In this document: piece by piece, positions 53,323 through 63,626 of the stretch | Numbering within the stretch: the stretch's first letter is position 1 | How the letters are laid out: every line of letters begins with the position of its first letter | Assembly: GCA_025201765.1 (NCBI GenBank) | Contig: MU623354.1 | Span: 186,001 to 250,000, forward strand | Length of the DNA: 64,000 nucleotides | Source: Daldinia sp. FL1419 | Lineage: Eukaryota; Ascomycota; Sordariomycetes; Xylariales; Hypoxylaceae | Reading direction: 5' to 3' | Program-made: the position numbers and the translations under genes | The notes under the pieces: model-generated | The model's database searches: none | The model's input: the letters and a program-made list of their open reading frames with translations, nothing else | What the model was told of the DNA's origin: nothing

Positions 53323-56300
53323 ATGGACGAGTCGCTATCGTCCCCCGACCCGCTGGGCGACGAACCTCCGAGTTCAGCATTTCCATTAACGCGACGTACC
53401 GATCATACACTTTCGCACCCTGACCTTTCCGCGATTTCAATTCCCAAGAGCCAAATAAGAAGATCATCACCAGTGAGGAACTCTCCTAGAAGAAGAACCT
53501 TTGAACTCGATGTCGGCAACGAGTTGGCACCGCAAAGATTACTTGTCACAGTCGAAGCCGAAGAGGCTATGAGGCGGGGTATTAACCGGAGATTATTTCA
53601 GTCTTCTTCACCGATACGAAGCGTGCGCCCGAGAGAGAAAATTATGACTACTACGGTACCCCTTAACGATGAGATAGAGAACGAAGCAACGCCGCGACGA
53701 CGGGGTCGGCCGCGGCGGGTAAGCAATGGTACCCCTATGCCGAGAGGGAAAAAGAGAGCTGGGACGCCTATGAAGGAGACCCGGCGCACGCGACAAAAGG
53801 GCGATCCGGAATCTGAAATTGGTCTGTTAGATGCGACACCGGCTGGCTCGCAAGCGGACTCGATCGCATCGAAGGCAAAGGCGAGAGTACGAAAGACTCC
53901 TAAAAATGCATCCACCCCGCAGGTTATACCGTCATCACAACTTTCTAATAATACGACCAAGAGGAAGCGTGGGCGTCCGCGGAAATCACTTATGCCGGAG
54001 AATGTTGCTATACTACCAGATATGGAAGATGCATTGGCCAATGGCGCGGTCAAGACCAAGACCTCCCAACCTGCCTTCGATAATTCGGAAAATCTACCAC
54101 CATCGGCTTTAAGCCCGATTCCGGATGTACCTAATGAAAAGGAGAAGGAGGCAAGTCAACAACTGACGACTAGCGATAACCTTATCGACGATATTCTAGA
54201 GGCGAGTGAAAGGATGCCAACGCCGAGAAGGAATATCTCAAGGACATACGAGAGAGATCATGCACGACAAAATCTTGGGCCAGAAGCAGTGTCGTATCAA
54301 GAAGAGGATCCGCCTGATAGCGACATTGGAATGGCTGACGACTATCCGGCGTTGATGGAGGCCCATAGCGACGTGGAGTCGGATTTCGATAATACCGAAG
54401 TGATACCTCATAGCGGACAGGATACTCTCGCACATGCCTCCGACTTTAGTATGATTGCCGTGGAATCGCTCCCTTCGTTCCAAGCGAGTAGAAGTGCGTT
54501 CCTCTCGGACCCCCCAGATTTGGGCGAGATGGGTGAAGAGACAAATATGATAATAAACCAATCGCTAGAGTCGTGGCGAAACAGTACTCGAACACAAGCG
54601 GAACACTCGCTAGCGCAGTCAACTAGGAGCAACTTTCCAACAGAGGAAGACCATTCCGGCGTACCGGATCGTTCGTGGACGGAGAATAGCGACCACAGTT
54701 CAAGTAAGCAGGGACGAACGAAGAGCCCAAGGAGGCAAAAGCAAGTTCCTTTGAGTAGACAAGTTTTTTCGGGCAAAGCACCCCACGTGGACGATTCATT
54801 TTCGAGTCTCCCCGATAGTATTCTTAGAGGAGCAACACCGGGACGTTTGCCTATGAAGCCAACCAATGCAACCGAACAATACGGCAATAGCACCGCGTAT
54901 GAAGACGAGTTTTCCGAGATCCCAGAGGCCATCCTTGAGGCCGCAACCCCGAAACCAGCAGCTCGCGTGAGGAACCCCTTGGAGGAAAGCCACGCGGAAG
55001 CTTCGACTGCAAATAATGAGGTTGGTTCCATCAATAGACAGACAGGATCTAATTCTAGGCCCAACAGACTGCCGACTCCTGATGATACGTCGTCTTCGAA
55101 TGCCGGTTCTAAGAAAGCCCGGGATGATGAAGCCGGCCCATCTACGAGAGAACAAGATGTTGCCGGTCCTAGTTCTAACTCGGGTTTCCAATCCTCACCT
55201 CCTATTATGACCCGACCACGTTCAATGGATTTTGGACCTTCTCGGTTGGATCAAGAGATTAACAATAAAAATACTCCAGAACTACAGCATTCATCTCCCC
55301 AGCTACCTCCCTCCGCTAAAGCACATACTGAGCCTCCCCAATCATTGGAACCCCCTCCTAACAGCAGGCCATCGCTCTCGCCGATTGTACGTGTTGGACG
55401 AACTCTCCAAGATGTGATGTCGGATAGGCCATCCCCTGAGCGCCGCGAAAGTAGTCTCGGAAGCCCATTTAGAGGATCGGCCTCGAACGACCCTTCGCAA
55501 TCCTTTCCACCTGATCATTCTGGTCCGCTATCTAATCCTAAATCGCCAACTCCGCTTGGTCATGGGGCTTCGGCCCAGTTCAACCCTCGATCTTTATCTG
55601 GTCCGAGCGCTGTCCTCTCTCAAATTAGGAGAGCTAGTCTCTCTCATAGCCAATCGTCAGCACAAGGCGATGCTAATAATGCCTCAGACCAGTTTGGTGC
55701 AGCTATGCGCAACAGGTCGCAAACCGACACATCAAGAAATATTGGATATAGCACGAATGACCGAGGCACGGAACAAAATCGTTCGTTCAATCAGTCGGCG
55801 CCTGGTTCAGCTAGAGCGGTACAGTCGAGTGATAATGGACTAGGCTGGGTTGGAGATGATGGCAATCCTCAGTCGGATGTAAATCAGCGTTCAGATTCGC
55901 AGCTGAGAAATTCTCGCAGTCCAAATAATTCCGGTACCTACGACTCAAATGCAAATCACGCGGCAGCCGAGACGACTGACTACGAGGTCTCAGAGCGGCA
56001 GGAACAGGAATTTGGGGAACAGGGAGACAGTGCGCTGATAGACTACGAAGCGGATGATGGCGACATCTGGGATTTTGAAGCATCAAGAGCCTCACCTAGG
56101 AGATCAGAGCGCACGCGACGTACGTCACAGCATCCCGATCAACCTTCACGACGGACAAAGGTCCCAAGCCCTTGGAGGAAAACGAGCAGGCGTCTCATTT
56201 ATCGCGAAGAGATTGCTAGTCCTTCTCAAATAGAGATTGAGGAGAATCCACAGAGCGAGGCGGATGATGCGCCGTTGGTACGTCAGAGACCACGGACTTC

Positions 56301-58500
56301 AGATGCTCACTCCATACTACAAGGGTGGAATTCTGAGGCTACTCGGATTATCGAGAGCTCGTCCCCCGAAGTTGAACAGCAGCTTCTGAGTCCCCAGCAA
56401 GAGATCCAGGAGCAGTTGGAGGAAGCCATAGAGCAGTCAGAATCACGGCAACAGTCGGAAGCCAGGGAATTTTCAGTAGAGTCGGAGGATCTAGGAGAAC
56501 CAATAACATACGAGGAGCAACGAGAGGAAATGGAAGAACCTATGGAGCCCGCGAAGGCCGTAAGGGGTACAGAGCGCGCGGAGACATCCGAGTACTCGCT
56601 GCTGGCACAGCAGACGGAAGCCGCCCCAGCTACTCAGCAGAAACCTAAATCACGACTATTCGGTGGCTTCGATATCATGTCTTTTTTCTCATCGCCGGCC
56701 GCATTGCCTAAAAAGACCCCTGAAGCTGGACAAACAAATGCAACCGGTATAATCGAAAAGGAAAAGGTCGCCCAGCCCGTATTCCAAAGACCACAACCGA
56801 AAGAGACGACCAGCCAACAACCCCCTAAGGAACCGCAGAGGTCCCTCTGGTCTACGGGGTTATTTTCCTCGATCCCACAAAATGAATATCAGCCGAGTCC
56901 AGAACAGCAAACCAACCAATTCTCTCCATCGCACCTCTCAAGAGCTCAAGAGACGGCGCAAGACTCTTATGCGGGAAATTCACCCTCGCCTGCACAGTCG
57001 CTTTCTCCCGAACCCAACTCACCTGAACAAGATTCACCTGAGCCTCCTTCTCCACAGTCCCCCGACCGATCACTCGAACAATCACCTGAACAATCACCTG
57101 AAGCATCCCCTCAACAATCGCCTGAACAGTTGTTGCAACGCCCCCCTGAGCTGTTCCCTCGGCAATCATCTAAGCAATCACCTAGACCCCCACGTGAACC
57201 TTCACCTAAATCTTCACCTGAGCCTTCACCTGAGCGGCAAGTTTACCCACCTATCGAGCAAAAACGAAATTTCACACCACGACCAGGCCAGTCTGACTCG
57301 TCTCTTTTCAGACGGGGACCACCCCCTAATAGAGGCGAGCCAGACGATGACCTCCTTTTACTACCAAGTGATGATCAAGAAGAGCAAGATGAGCAGGCTC
57401 AGCAGGACGATCGAGATGAGGAAGACTATTATGAAGAAGAGTATGATGCTCAGGACGAGCACGATCAACGGCACGAACAATACGAAGATGGTGAAGAGGA
57501 CGAAATCCACGAAGAGGATGAGCAACAAGAACAGCAGGATTCATCCCTCCTGACAGATGGGACAGACTACGAGCGCTACCCACCAAGGGATGTCCCATCG
57601 CGATGGGACAGGACGCTTTCCCCATCTAAGTCATGTTTCCGTTCCCCCATGAAGCCAACTACGCCAGGCCGAGTCGTGGCTTTTATGCCTAGCGCTCTTT
57701 CATCCATGAGCCAGGCTCAACCCCAGGCTCAATCCCAGTCCCAGTCCCAGTCCCAGTCCCAGTCCCAGTCCCAGGCCCAGACTCAGGCTCAGGCTCAGAC
57801 TCAAGCTCAAGCTCAAGCTCAGACACATGTCATAAACCAACAAAACGGCACTGGGAATAGTAACATAGCCCCTAAAGGACCCGCTCCCCGATCAATCCCC
57901 GAAAACATTCACGACGAGTCATCAGATTATTCGTCCTCTTCAGACCGGAGTACTAGTGCTACATCTACTAGCAGTACAAACGCCCCCGCAAGAACACCGT
58001 CACAGAATGACAAGAGGAGATACAACACGCAGCCTCCATCCCGCCGACCCATCGCCTTTGCCTTATCGAAAACAGAATGGACTCGGCACCACTGGGTCCG
58101 TATGGACGAGCTTCTCCATTTGCGACGCTACGACCCCTTAGCCTTCCAGCAACAGCAAGAGCAGCTCCGGCAGCAGCAGCTACAAAAACAGCAGAATCGA
58201 TCCCTGTTCCGGAACTGGTGGCGGCGTCAATCGCCTCCCCCCGACGGTTCGGATCTCGTAGGAAAAACTATCGGGGCGCAGGGAGAGACGCTGACTTTGG
58301 AGAGGTGGCATATCGACGTTGTGGAGGCGTTCAAGCGGGAAGTTGGGGGTTGGAACGAGAGTACCCTGGCGAAGAGAGTGTTTGCGCTCGTTGTAGGCGA
58401 GGAGAAGAGGAGGAAGGCCAAGGCGGAGAGGGAGAGAGAAAACGAGATGAGGGCGAGGAGGTTGGATAATCGGAAGGGGAAGGGGAGAGTCGTTGCGTAG
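53323..58500 (+). CDS. Large AT-hook DNA-binding protein with acidic and glutamine-rich repeats
   Basis: A single exon of 1725 aa. The start is the ATG giving MDESLSSPDPLGDEP. Two AT-hooks, RRGRPRR (about residues 125-132) and KRGRPRKS (about 213-222), should bind the minor groove of AT-rich DNA. Most of the rest is polar and disordered. A motif KSRLFGGFDIMSFFSSP lies near residue 1115. A Ser-Pro-Glu-Gln repeat covers about 57000-57240, an acidic Glu/Asp/Gln tract about 57340-57530, and a QSQSQ/QAQTQ tract 57714-57830. The C-terminal ~150 residues are ordered and basic, with IAFALSKTEWTRHHWVRMDE, then a Gln-rich helix and WHIDVVEAFKREVGGWNES. The combination suggests an architectural nuclear protein, but its complex is unknown. 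Confidence 0.85.
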   Translation: MDESLSSPDPLGDEPPSSAFPLTRRTDHTLSHPDLSAISIPKSQIRRSSPVRNSPRRRTFELDVGNELAPQRLLVTVEAEEAMRRGINRRLFQSSSPIRSVRPREKIMTTTVPLNDEIENEATPRRRGRPRRVSNGTPMPRGKKRAGTPMKETRRTRQKGDPESEIGLLDATPAGSQADSIASKAKARVRKTPKNASTPQVIPSSQLSNNTTKRKRGRPRKSLMPENVAILPDMEDALANGAVKTKTSQPAFDNSENLPPSALSPIPDVPNEKEKEASQQLTTSDNLIDDILEASERMPTPRRNISRTYERDHARQNLGPEAVSYQEEDPPDSDIGMADDYPALMEAHSDVESDFDNTEVIPHSGQDTLAHASDFSMIAVESLPSFQASRSAFLSDPPDLGEMGEETNMIINQSLESWRNSTRTQAEHSLAQSTRSNFPTEEDHSGVPDRSWTENSDHSSSKQGRTKSPRRQKQVPLSRQVFSGKAPHVDDSFSSLPDSILRGATPGRLPMKPTNATEQYGNSTAYEDEFSEIPEAILEAATPKPAARVRNPLEESHAEASTANNEVGSINRQTGSNSRPNRLPTPDDTSSSNAGSKKARDDEAGPSTREQDVAGPSSNSGFQSSPPIMTRPRSMDFGPSRLDQEINNKNTPELQHSSPQLPPSAKAHTEPPQSLEPPPNSRPSLSPIVRVGRTLQDVMSDRPSPERRESSLGSPFRGSASNDPSQSFPPDHSGPLSNPKSPTPLGHGASAQFNPRSLSGPSAVLSQIRRASLSHSQSSAQGDANNASDQFGAAMRNRSQTDTSRNIGYSTNDRGTEQNRSFNQSAPGSARAVQSSDNGLGWVGDDGNPQSDVNQRSDSQLRNSRSPNNSGTYDSNANHAAAETTDYEVSERQEQEFGEQGDSALIDYEADDGDIWDFEASRASPRRSERTRRTSQHPDQPSRRTKVPSPWRKTSRRLIYREEIASPSQIEIEENPQSEADDAPLVRQRPRTSDAHSILQGWNSEATRIIESSSPEVEQQLLSPQQEIQEQLEEAIEQSESRQQSEAREFSVESEDLGEPITYEEQREEMEEPMEPAKAVRGTERAETSEYSLLAQQTEAAPATQQKPKSRLFGGFDIMSFFSSPAALPKKTPEAGQTNATGIIEKEKVAQPVFQRPQPKETTSQQPPKEPQRSLWSTGLFSSIPQNEYQPSPEQQTNQFSPSHLSRAQETAQDSYAGNSPSPAQSLSPEPNSPEQDSPEPPSPQSPDRSLEQSPEQSPEASPQQSPEQLLQRPPELFPRQSSKQSPRPPREPSPKSSPEPSPERQVYPPIEQKRNFTPRPGQSDSSLFRRGPPPNRGEPDDDLLLLPSDDQEEQDEQAQQDDRDEEDYYEEEYDAQDEHDQRHEQYEDGEEDEIHEEDEQQEQQDSSLLTDGTDYERYPPRDVPSRWDRTLSPSKSCFRSPMKPTTPGRVVAFMPSALSSMSQAQPQAQSQSQSQSQSQSQSQAQTQAQAQTQAQAQAQTHVINQQNGTGNSNIAPKGPAPRSIPENIHDESSDYSSSSDRSTSATSTSSTNAPARTPSQNDKRRYNTQPPSRRPIAFALSKTEWTRHHWVRMDELLHLRRYDPLAFQQQQEQLRQQQLQKQQNRSLFRNWWRRQSPPPDGSDLVGKTIGAQGETLTLERWHIDVVEAFKREVGGWNESTLAKRVFALVVGEEKRRKAKAERERENEMRARRLDNRKGKGRVVA
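57714..57830 (+). repeat. In-frame CAGTCC/CAGGCT hexanucleotide repeat
   Basis: CAGTCC units followed by CAGGCT/CAAGCT units inside the AT-hook gene encode alternating Gln-Ser and then Gln-Ala or Gln-Thr. The repeat keeps the frame, so length changes would alter the protein without breaking it. Confidence 0.85.
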
Positions 58501-59465
58501 GCATTGTTGGGCTTTAAGTATTGTTGCTGTTGTTGTTGCTGTTGTTTCAAGAGGTGTTCTAAAAGTGTTCCGGAAAGTAATGAGTTGATACGCTCTGTTT
58601 TATGCCCCGAATCGAGGACGAAGAGCAACGCAAAATGGAGAAAGGGGAGTACGTGACGATTGCATGGTGGTTTTTGGTCGATTCATCGGCACTCGACCCG
58701 GTCCGGTCCGGTCGGTCATGGTTACTTCATATCAAGGAGCGAGCACATCATCATCATCATCATCGTCATATCGGCGGAAGACTATCCCCATTATCCTATA
58801 AACCACACTGTTGGTTTTATTTTTGTACATAACCCCAACCACACCATACCACACACACACACACAAGTGGCACCATCATTATCATTGTATACCTCAAGCC
58901 GGAGTTCGGGGCCTAAGCGGATAGGCAAAGTAGGCGAGCGGACATACATACATACATACATCTTTGCATTCAGCAGGCGTCAGGATGCGGAAAAGGGGCC
59001 GTTTTAGGGGGGACAAATAGGTATATAGGTAGCGACATATTTTCGGGTGATTAGTTATTAATCAGATACCCTTCCATTCAGCCTGATTTCACTTGCCTCT
59101 TGATGGTCTTGCATGTCTACAGTTATGATTATCATGAAGTTTAGTTGCAATTATTGAGATAGTAGGATCAGGAACACCAAGTGATCGAGAAAAGGAACAA
59201 AACGAGCACGACACGGACAGCACGTGTACACTTGAATTGACACAAGTCCATGTTTTAATATGTACGAGTGCCAAAGAGCGCCGCAGCGCCGTCTTCATTC
59301 GACGCCGGGGAGGGGCCTTGGCCTGATACTTTCTCTACCTAGTAATCCTAGTAATATTACATCGGCCTTCGTATTCACTTCGTATCCCTCTTCTCACGAA
59401 GAAAGCTTTCACGTCTATCTGGCTTGGGTAATTCGCCCTTGTAGAGAGCTATCCGCTTGCTCGCT
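58501..59465. other. Intergenic region between the AT-hook and rpn6 genes
   Basis: No gene is seen. It contains GTTGCT/GTTGTT repeats near 58521-58547, CATCAT near 58746-58763, AC near 58851-58865 and CATA near 58944-58962. Both neighbouring genes end here, so much of it is 3' UTR. Confidence 0.5.
58944..58962 (+). repeat. CATA tetranucleotide microsatellite
   Basis: Four to five ACAT/CATA units run in a row in the 3' spacer. Confidence 0.7.
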
Positions 59466-60878
59466 CTACTCCAGCATCGAAGCCTGGTTCGTGTAAAGCA
59501 CATCCACGACGTTGCTAAGCTTCTCAATAGTCTGAAGCGCAGCATCGTACGACTCGTCGCGCTGAGTCTCTTCGAAAATAATCAGGCATCCGGCGCCCTG
59601 GTCGAGAACACCGATAATCACCTTGTCGAGAATCATCTGGGAGAGCTTGCGCTCGACCTGCTGGGTGTCGAGACCGACCATCTTAGCAATATGCGCGATT
59701 TCGACACGACTAAAGGGCTCGATAACTTTGATCAAGTTTTGCTCGAGCATAGCGTCGTAGAGACGGCGGAGGTGGTTGCGGATGAAGGCGTCGCTGCCGA
59801 GCTCGTAACGGTACGAGGATAGAGCGCGCTCGTACTCTTCCAGTGAGCGGTTGGAGTGCGCGCGTGCGATAGCCTTCATGGCTTCGAGGTTCTGACCGGC
59901 GTATTTCTGAGCCTGCTTGGAAGCCATGAGGTTATTTACGTCGTCGACGAGGTTCAGCATGATCTTGCAGAGGAGCATGTACTGGAGGGCGGCGGTGGCC
60001 TTGGTGGGCTCGTCCTGGGTGTGGTAGCCGTCGAGAGCCTCGATGAAGTAGGAGAAGGCCGTGTTGAAATCCTGGTCCATGGTGTGCAGCATGCCCGACT
60101 GCATGTCCAAGTTTGCTTGCAGCAGGGGAGGCGTGTACACCGAGGCGGCGCTCGTTCGGGCACTAGTCAGAGCTGCTCGGGCCTTGGAGTTGTTACCTAG
60201 GGCATGGTAGACTCTGGATTCTAGGAGTTGGACTTCGACTAATACTAATTTGTCGTCGAGACGCTTGAGCTCCCGCAGGAGACCGTTGATAAGAGTGAGG
60301 GCATCGTAGTAGGACTGCTTAGCCATATATAGGGTGACGAGCCTGGTCTCGAGGTTCTGGCGTAGGAAGCTCCGCCTCTCGGAGGTGGCCCATTCTATAC
60401 ATGACTTGGTAACGGCGATCTGGATATCGGTTGTGTTTGGGATGGCTTCGAAGAGATCGAGTAGCTGACGGACTGTTTAAGATATTGTTAGATATTGTTA
60501 GATGGCTGTTTGCCTCTATAGTGATAATTAACTAGAGCCAAGACCAAAGAACATACCCAACTTGGCCGTCTTGGCCTTTGCGAAGCTGGAAAGGACGGTT
60601 CTGCTCGTAGTAACAAGGTCGACAAGTTCCTGAGGTTTCCTAGGCACGAATGGTCAGCTCCCAAACGTCAAGGGCAGAATGCTAAAAGCCGATGCTCACT
60701 TCTCATCCCGGTACAACTCTCCTAAACTTATCAAGGCTGCTTCGTATTCCTTTATGGCTGCATCCGAGGTAACAGAAGGGGGTTTGGATATGATGTCTTT
60801 GTAAATAGCTTCAGCTTTTCGCGGGTCGGAGCTGGCAAGCGATTGCGCTTCCTTCACAGACGGCTTCTGCGAAGCCAT
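59466..60878 (-). CDS. 26S proteasome lid subunit Rpn6 (PSMD11)
   Basis: Three exons on the minus strand, 60878-60700, 60639-60557 and 60472-59466, with short GT..AG introns, giving 422 aa, close to yeast Rpn6. The protein starts MASQKPSVKEAQSLASSDPR. A TPR-like helical solenoid fills about residues 20-290, including EWATSERRSFLRQNLETRLV and SYYDALTLINGLLRELKRLD. The C-terminal PCI/winged-helix part holds EPFSRVEIAHIAKMVGLDTQ and a final helix ALQTIEKLSNVVDVLYTNQ. Rpn6 clamps the lid to the core particle and the ATPase ring and is needed for proteasome assembly. I looked upstream for the proteasome promoter element GGTGGCAAA used in yeast and did not find it. Confidence 0.96.
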
Positions 60879-61835
60879 GTTTGACTGGTGTGTGCTCGTA
60901 GGAATTATGGGTGGGGGGTTTTGAACTCGATTTATGAGGATGGAGCACAACTCTGGATTGTCGAAAAAAGTGTTTTGGGATTGAATTGTTTAAATTGTTT
61001 GGATTGGTGTATAGGTAGTTAGAGTAATAATAATCCGTAGTTGGCATAAAAGTAAAAAAGATGGGTTGGACGTTGATTCGAATAGGCTTGAACAGAAGGT
61101 ACGTACAAACCAAACTAAACTTGCTCAGTGAGCTCAGCGACTACCTCCAGGTACTACTACAGCTCCAGCCTTGCCATTAGGTGATAAAGTGGGTACCTAC
61201 TGACGCAGCTTCAGACTGCCTGAAATGCCATAACTAACACGGAATAACCCGCTCTTCCGATGTCCTTTCTTGCCTTTCCCAAGATAGGATGTACCCAAGT
61301 ACTTCATCATAATAGGCTGTACTTCAATTCTTCATGATGCAGATTCCAGATCTATCGTCGAGACCATTGTCAAATCAATATAACTAGTCGATATTAAAAT
61401 TCAACACAAAAATTAGGTGCCTACCTAAGGTTAGGTAGGTATCCATAATGCTAGTTATAAGATCAATTATAACACTCTTCATAAGCCAGACCGGTTCCTA
61501 AATTTATTCCACAACCTCCCATCCAGAACATAACGAGTTCCTAGCCCATCATCCATCATCCATCACCCATACAATAAATATTCACAAGTCAATAAGACAG
61601 GTATTTTATAATATACCAAGTAAATCCTCTCCCCCATGTCTTTTCCAAAACGAGAGTTGCCATAAGCGCCGCCTAGATAGTTCCCATTCATACCAAGCCC
61701 AGCATCCCGCAACTCCTATATGCATGCACTAATACCCAGCCCTTTTGCAATCTTTTCAGAAACCCGTTAACCCTCTTTGAGGCCATCAGACGCTCGTCGT
61801 TTCTATCATGGCACGCCACGACGTCAGCTATCCCT
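60879..61835. other. Intergenic region upstream of rpn6
   Basis: No gene is seen. It includes the rpn6 promoter and probably the 3' UTR of the pseudokinase gene. A CCTAGGTA-like TACCTAAGGTTAGGTA copy lies near 61420, and ATCCATCATCC repeats near 61547-61562. Confidence 0.5.
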
Positions 61836-63626
61836 CTACGTCGAATTAGTACTTGGGATGCAATCGTTACCTGTGAATACGTGAGCCTGCCATGTGCGCA
61901 CCTTGTTTTCCCGGACATTTATAGTTTGTGAGCTGCCGCCGCCAAGCGTATCCATCTCCTGAATAGATCCGCTACTCATAGACCGGTAAGAGACTGATTG
62001 AGAGTAGCTAGACCTCGGTAGGCCGCTATGTCTGTTCCCCGCGATGTTGAAGCCTTCGCCCCCTCCGCTGATATGCATGTTGCTCAATCCAAATTCCCAT
62101 CCGCTATATTGATGTACGCAATGCGGCTCCGTAATCATACAATCCTCCCTCAATATTTTGTACGTGCATTGTTCGACTTCCTGTGCTGTCGGCCTTTCGT
62201 GGGGTGTGATCGAAAGCATTCTCGACACTACCTTCAGCATGGGCGCTACGCCACGGAACACCTGGTCATCCTTCTTCGATGCATCCTTAGCAAGGCCAGC
62301 CATCCACGTCTCGACCTGTCCCAGATTCTTATGAAATGAGGCGTCCAAAACTGCCCCTCCTCGGCCGGCTTGTTTATGTTTTGCGGATCGATGTGAAGCG
62401 AAGGACCGCGTCTGGCGTTTCATTAGGAGACTTAGCAACTCAAGAATTACGCACCCCAACGAGAATATGTCAACAGCCTGAGGGTCCAGAGAGGGCGTCG
62501 GCGAATAAACCACAGAGGCAGGATTTCCGTTCTCCGAGTACCCTCGATTTATGGAGAACGTCGAGTTATCTGACGAAGTTGACCCCGAAGAGGTAACAAG
62601 AGTGCTTCTCCGGTGACCGTGGCCAGTGGATGGCCGATACCATTGCTCAGGGGCTGCGTAGTCGTAAGATTCTTTATCGAAGGCCGATCTATCCGACGCG
62701 GAAGCTATGGCTTCTGCACTTAAACGGCTTATGTCCGTGTAGAAGATGTGATTATCGTTATTGAAAAGTATAGTCGACGGTTTGATTCTACCGTGGGATA
62801 GTCCGCAACTATGAAGATAGCACAGTGCGTCGACAAGACAATGAATCCAATTCATCAGCAAACAGCGTCGATCCTGTTTAGCCAATGACTTCACCGAACT
62901 TGGCGTCGTTACTAGTAGGGATTTGAGACTGAAATCGCTCGGGAGGGTAAAAAGAACATAAATAGCTCCCTGGTGGGCGTATGATCCGTAATAAGACATG
63001 ATATGGCCATTTTCGATATTTTTCGCCCTGTCGACCTCGTGGCAAAACGCCTTTCCATCTAGGAGGCCGGGGCCTATTCCGATCGGAATGCGGCGACGGG
63101 CAAAAATCTCCCCAGGTCTATTTGCCAACTCGACCCTATCCACGACGTTGTTAAGGCTTAGCCCGGGACGCTTATCGACGGTAAGAGGCACGACCTCAGG
63201 ATCTTCGTATACTATATAATCGCCCTTTTCCACAAATCTGAGTAGATAGTGAAACTGACGTGCGTAAAACTTCCTCTCGAGTCTATCGTCTTTGGCGAGC
63301 GTAAGCGCCAGCCGTTCGATCTGATCAAGCGGAATTGGAAGGTCATTATCGTCCCAACTATCGTCGATAAGTCCAAAGATCTGGTCCGGTACACCGAGGT
63401 CTACAAGAATGAGAAAAATACGCTTCGCTTTTTCGTCAATCCATTCCCAGTAAGTCCCGTCCGTCAACCCGTCGCCAAAGCCTAGCGGTAAGTCCAGCCG
63501 CTTTATCTCCTCGGGGAGAAGGTGTGAGCAGACAAACTGTCGAGTGACAGTCGCTTCAATCCGCGACGGATCCCACCACATGGCTACCATGGATGGAACA
63601 GGGGTAGCATTACACCATAGATCCAC
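61836..63626 (-). CDS. Kinase-fold protein, probable pseudokinase
   Basis: A single exon of 596 aa. Residues of about 15-150 form an N-terminal domain found in fungal kinase-like proteins (WWDPSRIEATVTRQFVCSHL). Residues of about 160-480 are a kinase fold. Key catalytic positions differ: the VAIK region reads FARRRIP, the catalytic loop HRDLKP reads HGRIKP (residues 278-283, Asp lost), and DFG reads DIS (298-300). The APE motif is kept (AAPEQWY, 325-330), as are the helical lobe and a C-terminal GRPT-like element (HERPTAQEVEQC). It is therefore probably catalytically inactive and may act as a scaffold. A Ser-rich tail follows. The start is uncertain: M1, M13 or M16 (MWWDPSRIE) are possible, and the shorter ones give the more conserved N-terminus. 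Confidence 0.82.
   Translation of the reverse strand: MDLWCNATPVPSMVAMWWDPSRIEATVTRQFVCSHLLPEEIKRLDLPLGFGDGLTDGTYWEWIDEKAKRIFLILVDLGVPDQIFGLIDDSWDDNDLPIPLDQIERLALTLAKDDRLERKFYARQFHYLLRFVEKGDYIVYEDPEVVPLTVDKRPGLSLNNVVDRVELANRPGEIFARRRIPIGIGPGLLDGKAFCHEVDRAKNIENGHIMSYYGSYAHQGAIYVLFTLPSDFSLKSLLVTTPSSVKSLAKQDRRCLLMNWIHCLVDALCYLHSCGLSHGRIKPSTILFNNDNHIFYTDISRLSAEAIASASDRSAFDKESYDYAAPEQWYRPSTGHGHRRSTLVTSSGSTSSDNSTFSINRGYSENGNPASVVYSPTPSLDPQAVDIFSLGCVILELLSLLMKRQTRSFASHRSAKHKQAGRGGAVLDASFHKNLGQVETWMAGLAKDASKKDDQVFRGVAPMLKVVSRMLSITPHERPTAQEVEQCTYKILREDCMITEPHCVHQYSGWEFGLSNMHISGGGEGFNIAGNRHSGLPRSSYSQSVSYRSMSSGSIQEMDTLGGGSSQTINVRENKVRTWQAHVFTGNDCIPSTNST

Noticed and set aside
54408..55064. 218-codon minus-strand frame within the AT-hook gene
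   Set aside because: Antisense shadow of a 1725-codon frame with AT-hooks.
56882..57553. 223-codon alternative plus frame within the AT-hook gene
   Set aside because: Out-of-frame reading of the repetitive SPEQ/acidic region, a low-complexity artefact.
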